A DNA stretch of 25,685 nt from Acidobacteria bacterium UBA7540 (GCA_002478145.1 DLMI01000051.1:33451-59135); one strand, 5' to 3'. Positions 5,115 to 13,287 are shown, numbered from the stretch's first letter. The notes: generated from the letters alone by a model not told the origin. Numbers and translations are program-made.

Positions 5115-7322
5115 ATGCGTCCACGGCATGCCTTTTTTGCCGTTGCGTTAGTCCTGTTGTCAGCACCGCAGTTCTACGCCACAGTTCCTGCAAGTGTTCG
5201 CGGTATCGTTCATGATCCGACCCACCGCCCTATCCCGGGCGCGCAGGTGACCCTTCGCGCTCCCGCTTCAGAATGGACCCAAACAGCGCAGTCGAATGGT
5301 GACGGCGAATTTCAGTTCGACGCCGTCCCAGTGGGGGACTATGAGGTCTCGGTGAGTGCCCCAAACTTTGCGCCCTCTCGGCAACAAATCACCGTGACCT
5401 CAGGCAAGGGTCCGATTTTCCATTTCCAACTGGAGATCGCGGGGCTCAAACAAACGGTGGAGGTCTCGGGCGCGGTCAGCAGACTCAACACGCAGTCCTC
5501 CACTGTCCAAACCGCGGTCTCGCCGCAGGAAATTGTGCAGACTCCGGGCGCGGATCAGACGAACAGCCTGGCCATGATTACCGATTACGTGCCTGGCGCC
5601 TACGTGGTGCACGACATGCTTCATATGCGAGGCGGCCACCAGGTGAACTGGTTCTTCGACGGCATTCCCGTGATCAATACCAACATCGCCGCCAACGTGG
5701 CGCCTTTGATTAACCCCAAGAACGTGGAATCACTGGAAGTCCAGCGAGGCGGCTACTCGAGCGAGTATGGAGACCGCACCTACGGCTTTTTCAACGTCAT
5801 AACGCCTTCGGGGTTCGAGCGCAACAACGACGCCGAGTTGGTTACTTCCTATGGCAACTTCCACACCACAGATGACCAGCTTAACCTTGGTGGACACACG
5901 GAGCGCTTTGCCTATTACGCCAGCTTGGATGGCAACCGCTCTGACTTAGGCCTGGGCACGCCCACCTCGGCTGTGATTCACGACCAAGTGGGCGGACTGG
6001 GCGGGTTCCTTTCCCTTTTGTATAACTCCTCTCCGCAAGACCAGGTGCGGTGGATTGCCTCCCTGCGCGGTGACCATTATCAAATCCCGAACACGCCTGG
6101 CGGCCAGGCGGCCGGCATTCGCGATCTCGATCTCGAACGAGATTACTTAGTGGGTTTTCAGTGGGTTCATACCACGCGCGGCGGATTGCTGTTCTCCCTC
6201 TCTCCTTATCTCCACTTCAACGACGCGCACTATGTGGGCGGGCAAGGGGATACGCCGATCGTCCTGGACGACAATAGCCGCTCAACTTATGTGGGGGCAC
6301 GTGCTCTGCTTTTGGCGCAAAAGAAAAGGCACAACGCTCGAACCGGCCTCGAGGTCTGGGCTCAACACGATAACACCTTCTTTGGCTTGACGGCGAATCC
6401 GGGCGGCCAAGTGGTTCAACAGCAGGAGCGCCATTGGGCGAATACGGAGTCTCTCTTCGTGGAGGACCAGTACAGGGCGACTTCCTGGCTGACCGTGGAC
6501 GCCGGCGTCCGGCTGACGCATTATGGTGGGCTGCTCAGCGAGAATGCCGCCGCCCCTCGGCTGGGTGGCGGCATTCGTCTGCCACGTCTCCATTGGATTG
6601 TGCGGGGTTACTACGCGTACTATTATCAGCCTCCGCCGCTCGAGAGCCTTTCCGGTCCTCTGCTGCAATTTGCCCTGAATCAGGGTTTTGGTTTTGTTCC
6701 GCTGCAGGGCGAACGGGACATCCAACACGATATCGGTTTGACCATTCCATTTCGCGGCTGGGCGGTTGAGGTGGATAACTTCCACACCAATGCTCGCAAC
6801 TTTCTGGACCATGATGTGATCGGCAATTCCGGCATCTTTATACCGTTGACCGATCTGGCCGCGCTCATTAACGGATCGGAGGTCACGGTGCGCTCACCGG
6901 AAATCCTTGGCCATGCTCAACTACGGATTGCCTATTCGAACCAACTGGCCGAGGGTCTGGGGCCGATCACGGGAGGCTTGATCGAGTTCGCGCCCACAAG
7001 TTATTTCTTGCTCGACCACGACCAGCGCAACACTTTGAGCACCGTCCTCTCCCTCAGACTGCCTCGCCGCTTTTGGGCCACCCCCACCGTTAACTTCGGG
7101 TCAGGCTTCTTGAACGGCGATGGCCCGGCACATCTGCCGCCCCACACCACGGTTGGCCTTGCCCTGGGCAAGTACTTCGGAGAGAAATGGTCGGTCTCCC
7201 TGAACGCGGTTAACTTGGCTAATAACCGCTTTATGTTGGATGACAGCAATACTTTCGGGGGCACACACTTTGTGAACCCGCGCCAGATTTACGGCGAGCT
7301 GCGCTACCGGTTCCACTTTTGA
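5115..7322 (+). CDS. TonB-dependent outer-membrane receptor with N-terminal carboxypeptidase-regulatory domain
   Basis: This 735-aa protein imports a substrate across the outer membrane using TonB energy. A signal peptide spans about 1-23. Then comes a CarboxypepD_reg/Cna-B-like fold (about 28-110; VRGIVHDPTHRPIPGAQVTL, GEFQFDAVPVGDYEVSVSAP). The plug follows at about 125-235 (MRGGHQVNWFFDGIPV, NPKNVESLEVQRGGYSSEYGDR), and the rest is a beta-barrel ending in LRYRFHF with the terminal aromatic residue typical of outer-membrane proteins. I start at ATG 5115 because AGGAGG lies six bases upstream; the alternative at 5094 lacks this. Domain order resembles Oar-like receptors common in Acidobacteria. 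The upstream Cys-rich peptide suggests a metal-linked substrate, but the ligand cannot be told from sequence. Confidence 0.92.
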   Translation: MRPRHAFFAVALVLLSAPQFYATVPASVRGIVHDPTHRPIPGAQVTLRAPASEWTQTAQSNGDGEFQFDAVPVGDYEVSVSAPNFAPSRQQITVTSGKGPIFHFQLEIAGLKQTVEVSGAVSRLNTQSSTVQTAVSPQEIVQTPGADQTNSLAMITDYVPGAYVVHDMLHMRGGHQVNWFFDGIPVINTNIAANVAPLINPKNVESLEVQRGGYSSEYGDRTYGFFNVITPSGFERNNDAELVTSYGNFHTTDDQLNLGGHTERFAYYASLDGNRSDLGLGTPTSAVIHDQVGGLGGFLSLLYNSSPQDQVRWIASLRGDHYQIPNTPGGQAAGIRDLDLERDYLVGFQWVHTTRGGLLFSLSPYLHFNDAHYVGGQGDTPIVLDDNSRSTYVGARALLLAQKKRHNARTGLEVWAQHDNTFFGLTANPGGQVVQQQERHWANTESLFVEDQYRATSWLTVDAGVRLTHYGGLLSENAAAPRLGGGIRLPRLHWIVRGYYAYYYQPPPLESLSGPLLQFALNQGFGFVPLQGERDIQHDIGLTIPFRGWAVEVDNFHTNARNFLDHDVIGNSGIFIPLTDLAALINGSEVTVRSPEILGHAQLRIAYSNQLAEGLGPITGGLIEFAPTSYFLLDHDQRNTLSTVLSLRLPRRFWATPTVNFGSGFLNGDGPAHLPPHTTVGLALGKYFGEKWSVSLNAVNLANNRFMLDDSNTFGGTHFVNPRQIYGELRYRFHF

Positions 7323-7371
7323 TTGGTATGGAATCGCCAGCGGCTGAGGGGCAAAGAACAAAAATGAAACC

Positions 7372-7400
7372 AGAAACTAGAAATCAGAAAGCAGAAAAAC
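7372..7400. repeat. AGAAANN heptamer tract
   Basis: Four tandem 7-bp units (AGAAACT, AGAAATC and two relatives) lie in the spacer after the TonB receptor. They are related by reverse complement to the CTTCTGC family at 3338 and 17726. Confidence 0.75.
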
Positions 7401-7459
7401 GGAACATTCTCGGGCGTGCTGCGTATGACTAAACCAGAGGACATTGCGGAGGTTCGCCG

Positions 7460-7660
7460 ATGGTCAAATTCTTCCTCTGGTGTATACTCTTGGTTCTTTG
7501 CTGGCCGCTGGCGTTGCTGGCCTTGGTTCTGTACCCGTTGGTCTGGTTATTGCTTTTGCCCTTCCGCCTCGTAGGCATCGCGGTGGGAGGGGTCTTTGAG
7601 CTGCTTGCCGCAATCATCACCTTGCCGGCGCGCGTCCTGCGCTGGCCGCGCCAGGCCTGA
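7460..7660 (+). CDS. Small integral membrane protein, 66 aa
   Basis: The product is almost entirely hydrophobic, with two likely membrane segments (about 3-32 and 36-58), a short FRL turn and a basic C-terminus (RVLRWPRQA). GGAGG stands before ATG 7460 at usable spacing. Similar short peptides of the pattern FLWxxLLxLCWPLALLALVLYPLVWLL occur, from memory, in Acidobacteria and Bacteroidetes as conserved hypotheticals. No function is known to me. It lies 137 bp after the TonB receptor on the same strand and converges with the sugar operon remnant. Confidence 0.7.
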   Translation: MVKFFLWCILLVLCWPLALLALVLYPLVWLLLLPFRLVGIAVGGVFELLAAIITLPARVLRWPRQA

Positions 7661-7707
7661 GGCGTACAACGCGTTCGGGCGACCTCCCCGTCCACAGTGC
7701 CGTCACC

Positions 7708-7992
7708 TCATGCTGCAACTCGCCCCCGGCTCGCGTCCCAGACCACTCTCATCCCGCGCTTCAGGGCGACGTTTCCGATCCAGGAAGCGCGCGCCGCCTC
7801 GATGCCCACTTGGATGTTGGCATTGGGAGTCTTGCGACTGCGCACGCACTCGAGGAAGTTATTGACGTTGTCAATCGTGCCCGTGATCCAGTGCGGCCAA
7901 CTCCTCTGCTGGGTGCCCGTCTGGACAATGCGCTTGCTTTCCTCGACGGCAGGCTCTTCCGAATTGAGAAAGATAGGGCCGCCCAGCCTCAT
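7708..7992 (-). pseudogene. Mosaic remnant of a TIM-barrel isomerase and a Gfo/Idh/MocA dehydrogenase
   Basis: The 94-codon frame from ATG 7992 joins three unrelated parts. MRLGGPIFLNSEEP resembles the N-terminus of sugar isomerase/epimerase-type TIM-barrel proteins. EESKRIVQTGTQQRSWPHW is a mid-Rossmann-domain motif of Gfo/Idh/MocA dehydrogenases. NNFLECVRSRKTPNANIQVG plus IGNVALKRGMRVVWD is the C-terminal end of the same dehydrogenase family. A complete dehydrogenase would be about 380-430 aa, so nearly all of it is missing. The simplest reading is two successive in-frame deletions that collapsed an isomerase gene and a dehydrogenase gene. It lies 22 bp behind the aldo/keto reductase stop codon, in the position of the last genes of the operon. 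An assembly error is an alternative. Confidence 0.75.
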
Positions 7993-8014
7993 CGGGTCAC
8001 CATTCAACGCAGGC

Positions 8015-8986
8015 TTACTGTGACCAGCGGGTGGGTTTGCGGTCCCAGCGGTGAGGCCGCAACCTCGCGAAAAGCTCGCCCGGGAGAGGCCCAGCGTTGC
8101 AGGCGGCGACATTTGCCTCCACATGCTTGACCCTGCGCATTCCGGGAATGATGGCGCTGACCGTGGGATTGTTGAGGATGAAGCGCAGAGCCATCTCCGG
8201 CATGCTCATGCTGCTGGGAATAAGGGGCCGGAGCGCCTCGGCGCGTGCCACGCTGGCCTTGAGGTTCTCCGCAACGAAGTAGCTGTTGCGCCAATCACCT
8301 TTCGGCCATTTGCTGTCCAACGTGAGGGCCCCCGTGAGCGTTCCTTCATCAAAAGGGACGCGGGCGATCACCGCAACGTCGTGCGCGGCACAGGCCGGGA
8401 AAAGTTGGTCCTCGGGGTTCTGGTCGAAAATGTTGTAGACCACTTGCACGGAATCAATCAGCCCGGATTGAACCGCCCGCACGCCATTCCAGGGTTCCCA
8501 GCGGTTGATGCTGATGCCCAGGGCATGAATCAGCCCTTGGCGGCGCAGATCATCTACCTTCTTCACCCACCGCTCGTCATCCAGCCAGGCATCCTCCCAC
8601 ACGTGAAACTGCACGAGGTCGAAACTATTCAGGCCCGCGTTCCCGAGGCTTCGATGGATATATTCCTCGATGTGATCGGGCGGAAAGCAATCGTCCAAAG
8701 TGTATTCACGCCGGCTAGGCCACTTGAAATTCTTGGGGGGAACTTTGGTGGCTGTATAGAGCTTCTTGCCCGGGTGGTTGCCAACCAGCCATCCCAACAA
8801 CGCCTCGCTGTGACCCTGCCCATAGGCCCAAGCCGTATCAAAGAAGTTGCAGCCCAGCTCAACGGACCGTTGCAGGGCTTGCTTGGATTCATCATCGTTG
8901 GAGCCTGTCCAGCCTCCCATTCCCCACATGCCATAGCCGAGTTCGCTCACCATCCACCCGGCTCGCCCGAACCTTCTGTAGTTCAT
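8015..8986 (-). CDS. Aldo/keto reductase
   Basis: This 323-aa NADPH-type oxidoreductase has the complete AKR tetrad: Asp50 and Tyr55 in FFDTAWAYG, Lys81 in YTATK, and His128 in LVQFHVW. The C-terminal part keeps the cofactor-site region (NPTVSAIIPGMRRVKHVEAN). The start is ATG 8986, with GGAGGGAGGA directly upstream; the longer frame to 9034 would begin in repeat sequence. It follows the TIM-barrel isomerase by 70 bp on the same strand and most likely reduces or oxidises a sugar, keto-sugar or inositol derivative in the same pathway. Substrate unknown. Confidence 0.92.
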   Translation of the reverse strand: MNYRRFGRAGWMVSELGYGMWGMGGWTGSNDDESKQALQRSVELGCNFFDTAWAYGQGHSEALLGWLVGNHPGKKLYTATKVPPKNFKWPSRREYTLDDCFPPDHIEEYIHRSLGNAGLNSFDLVQFHVWEDAWLDDERWVKKVDDLRRQGLIHALGISINRWEPWNGVRAVQSGLIDSVQVVYNIFDQNPEDQLFPACAAHDVAVIARVPFDEGTLTGALTLDSKWPKGDWRNSYFVAENLKASVARAEALRPLIPSSMSMPEMALRFILNNPTVSAIIPGMRRVKHVEANVAACNAGPLPGELFARLRPHRWDRKPTRWSQ

Positions 8987-9020
8987 CAATATCCTCCCTC
9001 CGGGTTTGTAGGGCCGGGGC

Positions 9021-9046
9021 AATTCAGAATTCAAGATTCAGAACTG
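9021..9046. repeat. ATTCAGA heptamer tract
   Basis: Three to four tandem 7-bp units (ATTCAGA, ATTCAAG, ATTCAGA) fill the short spacer between the isomerase stop and the reductase ribosome site. Confidence 0.65.
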
Positions 9047-9056
9047 CCCCTGCCTA

Positions 9057-9878
9057 CTAGCCGCGAATGCCGAGGTTCTGCATCAAGCGGTTGGTCTCCC
9101 GATAAGCTTCCGTGACCCAGTTAACGATCTTTTCCGGCTGGGGCGAATACTCCAGCTCAATGCTTATCGTGCCATCATAACCCAGGTTTTTCAGTTGCTG
9201 GAGGTAGGGGGTGAAGTTCACAGTCCCCCGTCCCGGGGGCAAATCGCCGTGGACCTTGCCGTCGCAGTCGGAGAAGTGCACGTGAGCAATGCGCCCCTGG
9301 AGGTTTGGAATGGACTCTGGGAGCGAGTTCGAGAGCGCCAGGTGCGAGATGTCGAGGTTGGCGCGCACGGCCCGATGGTCCACATCCTTCAGGAACTGAT
9401 CCATCTTTTCCAAGGTGTTAACAATGGAGAGCTTGAAGGGCTCGAGTTCGATCGCGACCTCCACACCCAGTGTCGCCGCGTATTCACCGAGCGCCCTGAC
9501 GTTGTCGACGGCGAACTGCCATTGGGCCTTGGGCGGAATGACCTCCTGCTGCCAGATGTACTCGCCCACCACCAGCAGCATATTCTTGGCCTCGAGTTCA
9601 TAGACGAAGTCGAGATGGGCTTTGCAGCGGCTAACTTGGAACCGCTGTTCCGAGGGGCGGAAGTCCGCGATGCCCAGCGCGACACAACACACAGAGATGA
9701 CGGGCAGGCCGACTTCCCGGCAGGTGTCCTTGATCAACCGCCGCTCCTTGATGTCAATGTCCAAGGGGTCGGCGGAGATATCAATGGTGTCGAATCCGAT
9801 CTCTTTGGTTTTGCGGATGCCTTCGGCGGTGGTGACGGAGGTCCCCAGCCAAGCTGAATTGATGAGTCCGAGTTTCAT
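9057..9878 (-). CDS. Sugar phosphate isomerase/epimerase (xylose isomerase-like TIM barrel)
   Basis: This 273-aa soluble TIM-barrel protein belongs to the AP endonuclease 2/IolE-like superfamily, which interconverts sugars or cyclitols with a divalent metal. Likely metal-site residues are Glu146 in IELEP, Asp176 in NLDISH, His199/His201 in HVHFSD, and Glu241/Glu243 in SIELEY. AAGGAG stands just before ATG 9878. It lies between a Gfo/Idh/MocA dehydrogenase upstream and an aldo/keto reductase downstream, all on the minus strand, a usual arrangement for inositol-like or unusual hexose catabolism. The exact substrate cannot be read from the sequence. Confidence 0.92.
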   Translation of the reverse strand: MKLGLINSAWLGTSVTTAEGIRKTKEIGFDTIDISADPLDIDIKERRLIKDTCREVGLPVISVCCVALGIADFRPSEQRFQVSRCKAHLDFVYELEAKNMLLVVGEYIWQQEVIPPKAQWQFAVDNVRALGEYAATLGVEVAIELEPFKLSIVNTLEKMDQFLKDVDHRAVRANLDISHLALSNSLPESIPNLQGRIAHVHFSDCDGKVHGDLPPGRGTVNFTPYLQQLKNLGYDGTISIELEYSPQPEKIVNWVTEAYRETNRLMQNLGIRG

Positions 9879-10196
9879 GATGACTCCTTCTCGCGTTCAA
9901 TGCCGCACAATAGTTGGGTTTTTAGGCACTTTTTTGGCTTTGATTTGGCTTTGTTTGCACTCAAAAACCAGTTCGTTTTTGGCCTCCAAGAAGGCTAAGT
10001 CCTTTGTTTTCACTAGATCGGTAGGTTCGTTCCGTCAAAATAGTATCTTTTTCCCATTTCCTGCCGGTTTTCTCCGTCCGCTGGCTCGATTTCGAAATCG
10101 TTTTCCGCGCCCGCTTGCCCGCGCTCTCTTGCGACAACTCAGATAGGCTACCACGTCTTGGTTCTCGTGTCAAGAGGAAAGTGCAGGAGTCAAAAG
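9879..10196. other. Spacer with T-rich element, no gene seen
   Basis: This 318-bp spacer between two minus-strand genes is occupied mainly by the T-rich element (9915-10085). Short minus-strand frames in it encode Arg/Ser/Lys-rich low-complexity peptides that I do not support. The isomerase ribosome site is at its left end. Confidence 0.5.
9915..10085 (-). repeat. T-rich dispersed element, copy 2
   Basis: On the plus strand this is rich in TTTTTTGGCTTT-like words. It contains CAGTTCGTTTTTGGCC and then GGTTCGTTCCGT (10024-10035), followed by ATCTTTTTCCC and TTTCCTGC. The order and several exact words match 1985-2150, and the orientation relative to the flanking minus-strand genes is the same. 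Confidence 0.45.
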
Positions 10197-11300
10197 TTAA
10201 GATGAATACGTTTCTTCTACCCTTACAGGCCGATGTTCTTCGATGGATTTATAGCAAGCCTCGACCAGCGCCATGGTTTTGAGGTTATCGCGGCCGCTGA
10301 TCACCGGCTCGGTGCCCTTGGCAAGCGCATCCAGCAACTGGCCCATGGTGCCCTCGAAAGCGTCCGGAAACCACGCTTCTTTCCAGCGCGGCGAAAACCA
10401 GCATCCGGGCTCTTGCCTGGTGCTGAAATCGATCGTGCTGGGGGTGCGGTTCGGGTAGGCAGGCCAGCCGATGGTCCCCTGCGCCATCCCTTCCGTACCC
10501 TCCACCCTCCATTTGATGTACAGGTCCGGCGGCGCACCTTCCCGCGCCGGACCCGCCCACACATCGTCCCAGGCGGTGGCGCGGAAGCCGCCCGCATACT
10601 CGAGAATGTAAAGCACCACGCCATCCACGTGCTCCGAGGGAGTCCGGGGATCTTTTCGCGCGCTGACGTAAACGCTATCAGGCTCACCAAACAAGTAGCG
10701 GAAGCTGTCGAGGTGGTGGATGCTCATGTTCAGCAAGGTCAAGTGAGTGTAAGCGAGCTGCCAGGGCTTCCAGTGTGGTATGGCGCGCATTTCGATGCTG
10801 GCCAGGACCGGTTCACCCAGATAACCACGCTTCAGCAGGGTCTTGAGGGCGCGCATGGAATGGTCGTAGCGCATGTTCTGGTTGACGGCAAGCGTGATGC
10901 CCGCCTGCTCGCAGAGGCGCACAATCTCCCTGGAATCTGCATAGTTCATGGCCAGCGGCTTCTGCGCCAGAATGCCTTTGAGGTGACACGAGTGTTTCAC
11001 GGCCTCGCGCACGATCATCAACTGCTTGTCCGGTGGCACGGCGATGTCTACGACTTCGATCGAGGGGGCAGCCAACAATTCCTGGTACGTGCTGTACACC
11101 TTGGGTATTCCACGTGCCTGTGCCACTTGCTCGGACTCCTCCGGAGACGCGGAGGTGATGGCAACGACCTTGTAACCGGCGTGGCCATAGGCCACCAAGT
11201 GGCATTCACTCATAATGAACCCCGCGCCAATGGCTCCAATCCGGTAATCCTTCCGCTTCGGCGCCGGAGCGACATGTTCGAGATCAAGGTTGATGCTCAT
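10197..11300 (-). CDS. Gfo/Idh/MocA-family NAD(P)-dependent dehydrogenase
   Basis: This 367-aa protein has an N-terminal Rossmann fold with GAIGAGFI (22-29) and the family's lysine motif as QKPLA (Lys114; the usual form is EKP). The catalytic-region HHLD (195-198) lies within NMSIHHLDSFRYLFG. The C-terminal alpha/beta sheet domain is complete. It most likely oxidises a sugar or cyclitol hydroxyl with NAD(P). ATG 11300 is preferred because AGCAGGA precedes it, and the longer frame to 11405 is translated from 7-bp repeats. It is the first gene of the minus-strand sugar cluster and is divergent from the damaged isomerase at 11753. Confidence 0.92.
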   Translation of the reverse strand: MSINLDLEHVAPAPKRKDYRIGAIGAGFIMSECHLVAYGHAGYKVVAITSASPEESEQVAQARGIPKVYSTYQELLAAPSIEVVDIAVPPDKQLMIVREAVKHSCHLKGILAQKPLAMNYADSREIVRLCEQAGITLAVNQNMRYDHSMRALKTLLKRGYLGEPVLASIEMRAIPHWKPWQLAYTHLTLLNMSIHHLDSFRYLFGEPDSVYVSARKDPRTPSEHVDGVVLYILEYAGGFRATAWDDVWAGPAREGAPPDLYIKWRVEGTEGMAQGTIGWPAYPNRTPSTIDFSTRQEPGCWFSPRWKEAWFPDAFEGTMGQLLDALAKGTEPVISGRDNLKTMALVEACYKSIEEHRPVRVEETYSS

Positions 11301-11324
11301 TATTCCTGCTCCAATCTGCGCAAT

Positions 11325-11520
11325 CAGGTCAGGTGTCAGGTGCCAGGTGTGAGGTGCCAGGGAAATCGGAGGGAGTAGGGAGTCGGGAATCGGGGTTCTT
11401 CCCAACTCCCCATTCCCGATTCCCTACTCCCGGTTCGCTCTGCTCAGCCCCTGCTGGCACCTGGCACCTGAAACCCGTCCTCCCAGTCCCAGGCCCCTAG
11501 CACCTGGCACCTGAAACCTG
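11325..11520. repeat. Large fold-back of CAGGTGY and GGGANTN heptamers
   Basis: The left outer arm (11325-11362) is tandem CAGGTGT/CAGGTGC units, and the left inner arm (11371-11395) is tandem GGGAGTA/GGGAATC units. These then recur in reverse complement: inner right arm 11408-11431, outer right arm 11453-11476, with a second copy at about 11491-11517. The inner arms pair over about 24 positions with one mismatch and one indel. The repeat lies between the divergent dehydrogenase and isomerase genes and supplies the N-terminus of the longer, rejected dehydrogenase frame. Confidence 0.85.
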
Positions 11521-11630
11521 TTGGCGGCGGCAAGTATATCGCCGCAGGTGAATAAGCCGCAACCCGAACCGTGATTCACGGCAGACATGAGAATTCCCCT
11601 GCGAATTGTGTCACGGCCCAAACAACGAGC

Positions 11631-11659
11631 TTGACCCGGTCGGCCTGCGGCGGTACATT
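11631..11659 (+). promoter_or_regulatory. Sigma70-like promoter for the plus-strand isomerase
   Basis: TTGACC and TACATT are separated by exactly 17 bp. The start would fall near 11666, about 87 bases before ATG 11753. A 13-bp perfect dyad (CCGTGATTCACGG, 11569-11581) lies 50 bp upstream and could be a regulator site. Confidence 0.5.
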
Positions 11660-11752
11660 CACCCCCTCGGGTCGTACCGTTACGCATACTGCGGCGCGCT
11701 TCTTCCTGCCGCGAAAATCACGCCTCCGCTCTCGAAGGGGAGGTGGTTTCAC

Positions 11753-12271
11753 ATGGCAATAATTCGAAGCCGTCAAACACGACGGGAGATGTTATCCGGT
11801 ATGTCAAAGCTTGCAGGCGCCACGCTCCTCAGCCGGCGACTGCTCCTGGCGGGCAATGAAGCAAGCGCGGCCCACTACGCTCCCAAGCTCTCAGTCGAGG
11901 TTTACATTTGGATCCAGCATCTCGCATCCAAGAAAAAGACCTTGGCCGAAGGTGTGGATTGTTGTGTGGACGTGCATCGGGCCTATCGCGGCGGTCAGGA
12001 AGTGATGACGTTCATTCGGGAAACGGGCCACCGGCTCGTGGAACTGCATCTGCGCAATTCCAGACAGGGTGCTTGGACGGAGGACTTTGGCCCAGGCGAC
12101 ATTGATTATCAGAAGGTCGCCGATTACCTGCGCGGAATTACTTTCAAGGGATACTTGGTAGTCGAACTGGCCTACGAGAAGGACACCCAAATCACTCGCT
12201 CTGTCGAGGAAGACCTCCGCTTGAGCCGCCAGTACGCTGAAAAGATCTTTGCTCTCCCGGCTTCCGCCTGA
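11753..12271 (+). pseudogene. Tat-exported sugar isomerase/epimerase, internally deleted
   Basis: GGGGAGG precedes ATG 11753. The 172-codon frame begins with a Tat-like leader (TRREML, then a hydrophobic stretch to about 40) and the family's N-terminal KLSVEVYIWIQHL...KKTLAEGVD. At about residue 69 (near 11960) it jumps in frame to the C-terminal third: CVDVHRAYRGGQ, LVELHLRNSRQGAWTEDFG, GDIDYQKVADYL, GYLVVELAYEKDTQITRS. Relatives are about 300 aa, so roughly 130-150 residues holding several barrel strands and metal ligands are missing. It is probably inactive. It has its own promoter and is divergent from the sugar operon. Whether the deletion is real or an assembly artefact cannot be told here. 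Confidence 0.75.
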
Positions 12272-12293
12272 AGGGCTGCACTGTGGATCGTCA

Positions 12294-13287
12294 ATGGAAT
12301 CGAAGCTGGGCAAACCCGAGCTGATCAGCATCGTCGTTCCCCTCCTCAACGAGTCCGAGAGCCTGGAGGAACTGGCAAACGCCCTGCTCACCGTGGCTGC
12401 GACGCACGGGCTTTACCTCGAGGTGATTTTCGTGGACGACGGCAGCCGGGATGGCTCCTGGGATAAGATTCGCCGGTTCGCCACCGCCGACCCACGTATT
12501 CGCGGCATTCGCTTCCGGCGCAACTTTGGCAAGGCCGCCCGCACTCGCCGCGGGGTTCGATGCCGCGCTGGGGCAGGTGGTGCTCCAGATGGATGCAGAT
12601 TTGCAGGACGACCCCGCTGAAATTCCAAATTTCTTGGCCAAGCTGGAGGAAGGATTCGACGTCGTTAATGGCTGGAAGCGGGTCAGGAGAGACCCCAGGC
12701 ACAAGGTCTGGCCCAGCCGCGTGTTCAACTGGCTCGTCAGTCGCCTGACGGGCCTTAAGCTGCACGACCATAATTGCGGGCTCAAGTGCTTTCGCGCCGA
12801 GGTGGTCAAGGAGCTGCATCTCTACGGAGAGTTGCACCGCTTCATCCCCGTGATGGCCCATGCCCGCGGATACCGCGTCGCGGAGCTGCCCGTCGAGCAT
12901 CATCCCAGGCGCTACGGACGATCGAAGTACAGATTCCATCGTTTTGTTAAGGGTTTCCTGGATCTCCTCACCATGGTTTTCCTTACTGTCTTCGGCGAGC
13001 GTCCGCTTCATCTGCTGGGCGGGATCGGTCTCCCCGCCTTCTTGCTCGGAGCGGCCGGGCTCTCCTACCTTGCGGTGTGCTGGGTGCTGGCGCGCTTTAG
13101 GGTGCCTGGCTTTGGGCCCATTGGGACCCGGCCTCTGCTGATCTATTCTCTCGCCTGCCTCATCATTGGGTTTCAAATGCTCGCCATCGGATTTCTCGGT
13201 GAACTGGTCGCTTCTCAGAACATGCGGAATGAGCACAAGTACAGCATTGCAGAACTTACTCCACCCACTCGGGGGAACGGGAGATGA
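12294..13287 (+). pseudogene. Family 2 glycosyltransferase (DPM1/ArnC-like), frameshifted
   Basis: This enzyme family transfers a sugar from a nucleotide donor to polyprenyl phosphate at the membrane. The first frame has ISIVVPLLNESESLEEL and VIFVDDGSRDGSW, then IRFRRNFGKAA. The reading then continues in the +1 frame with ALAAGFDAALGQVVLQMDAD, LQDDP, a GWKR loop, HNCGLKCFR and RYGRSKYRFHRF, and two C-terminal membrane helices (about 235-325). One extra C in the CCC run at 12538-12540 explains the break; without it the gene gives about 330 aa, normal for the family. ATG 12294 is the likely start. The stop overlaps the next gene's start (ATGA). This may be a real mutation or a sequencing error. 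Confidence 0.85.

Noticed and set aside
8051..9115. 354-codon plus-strand frame
   Set aside because: It lies antisense to a clear aldo/keto reductase with an intact catalytic tetrad; its length is a by-product of high GC content.
10233..11378. 381-codon plus-strand frame
   Set aside because: It is antisense to the Gfo/Idh/MocA dehydrogenase, which has recognisable motifs; the antisense product has none and ends in repeat sequence.
11325..11520. CRISPR array
   Set aside because: Units are 7 bp without spacers, and no cas gene is present.
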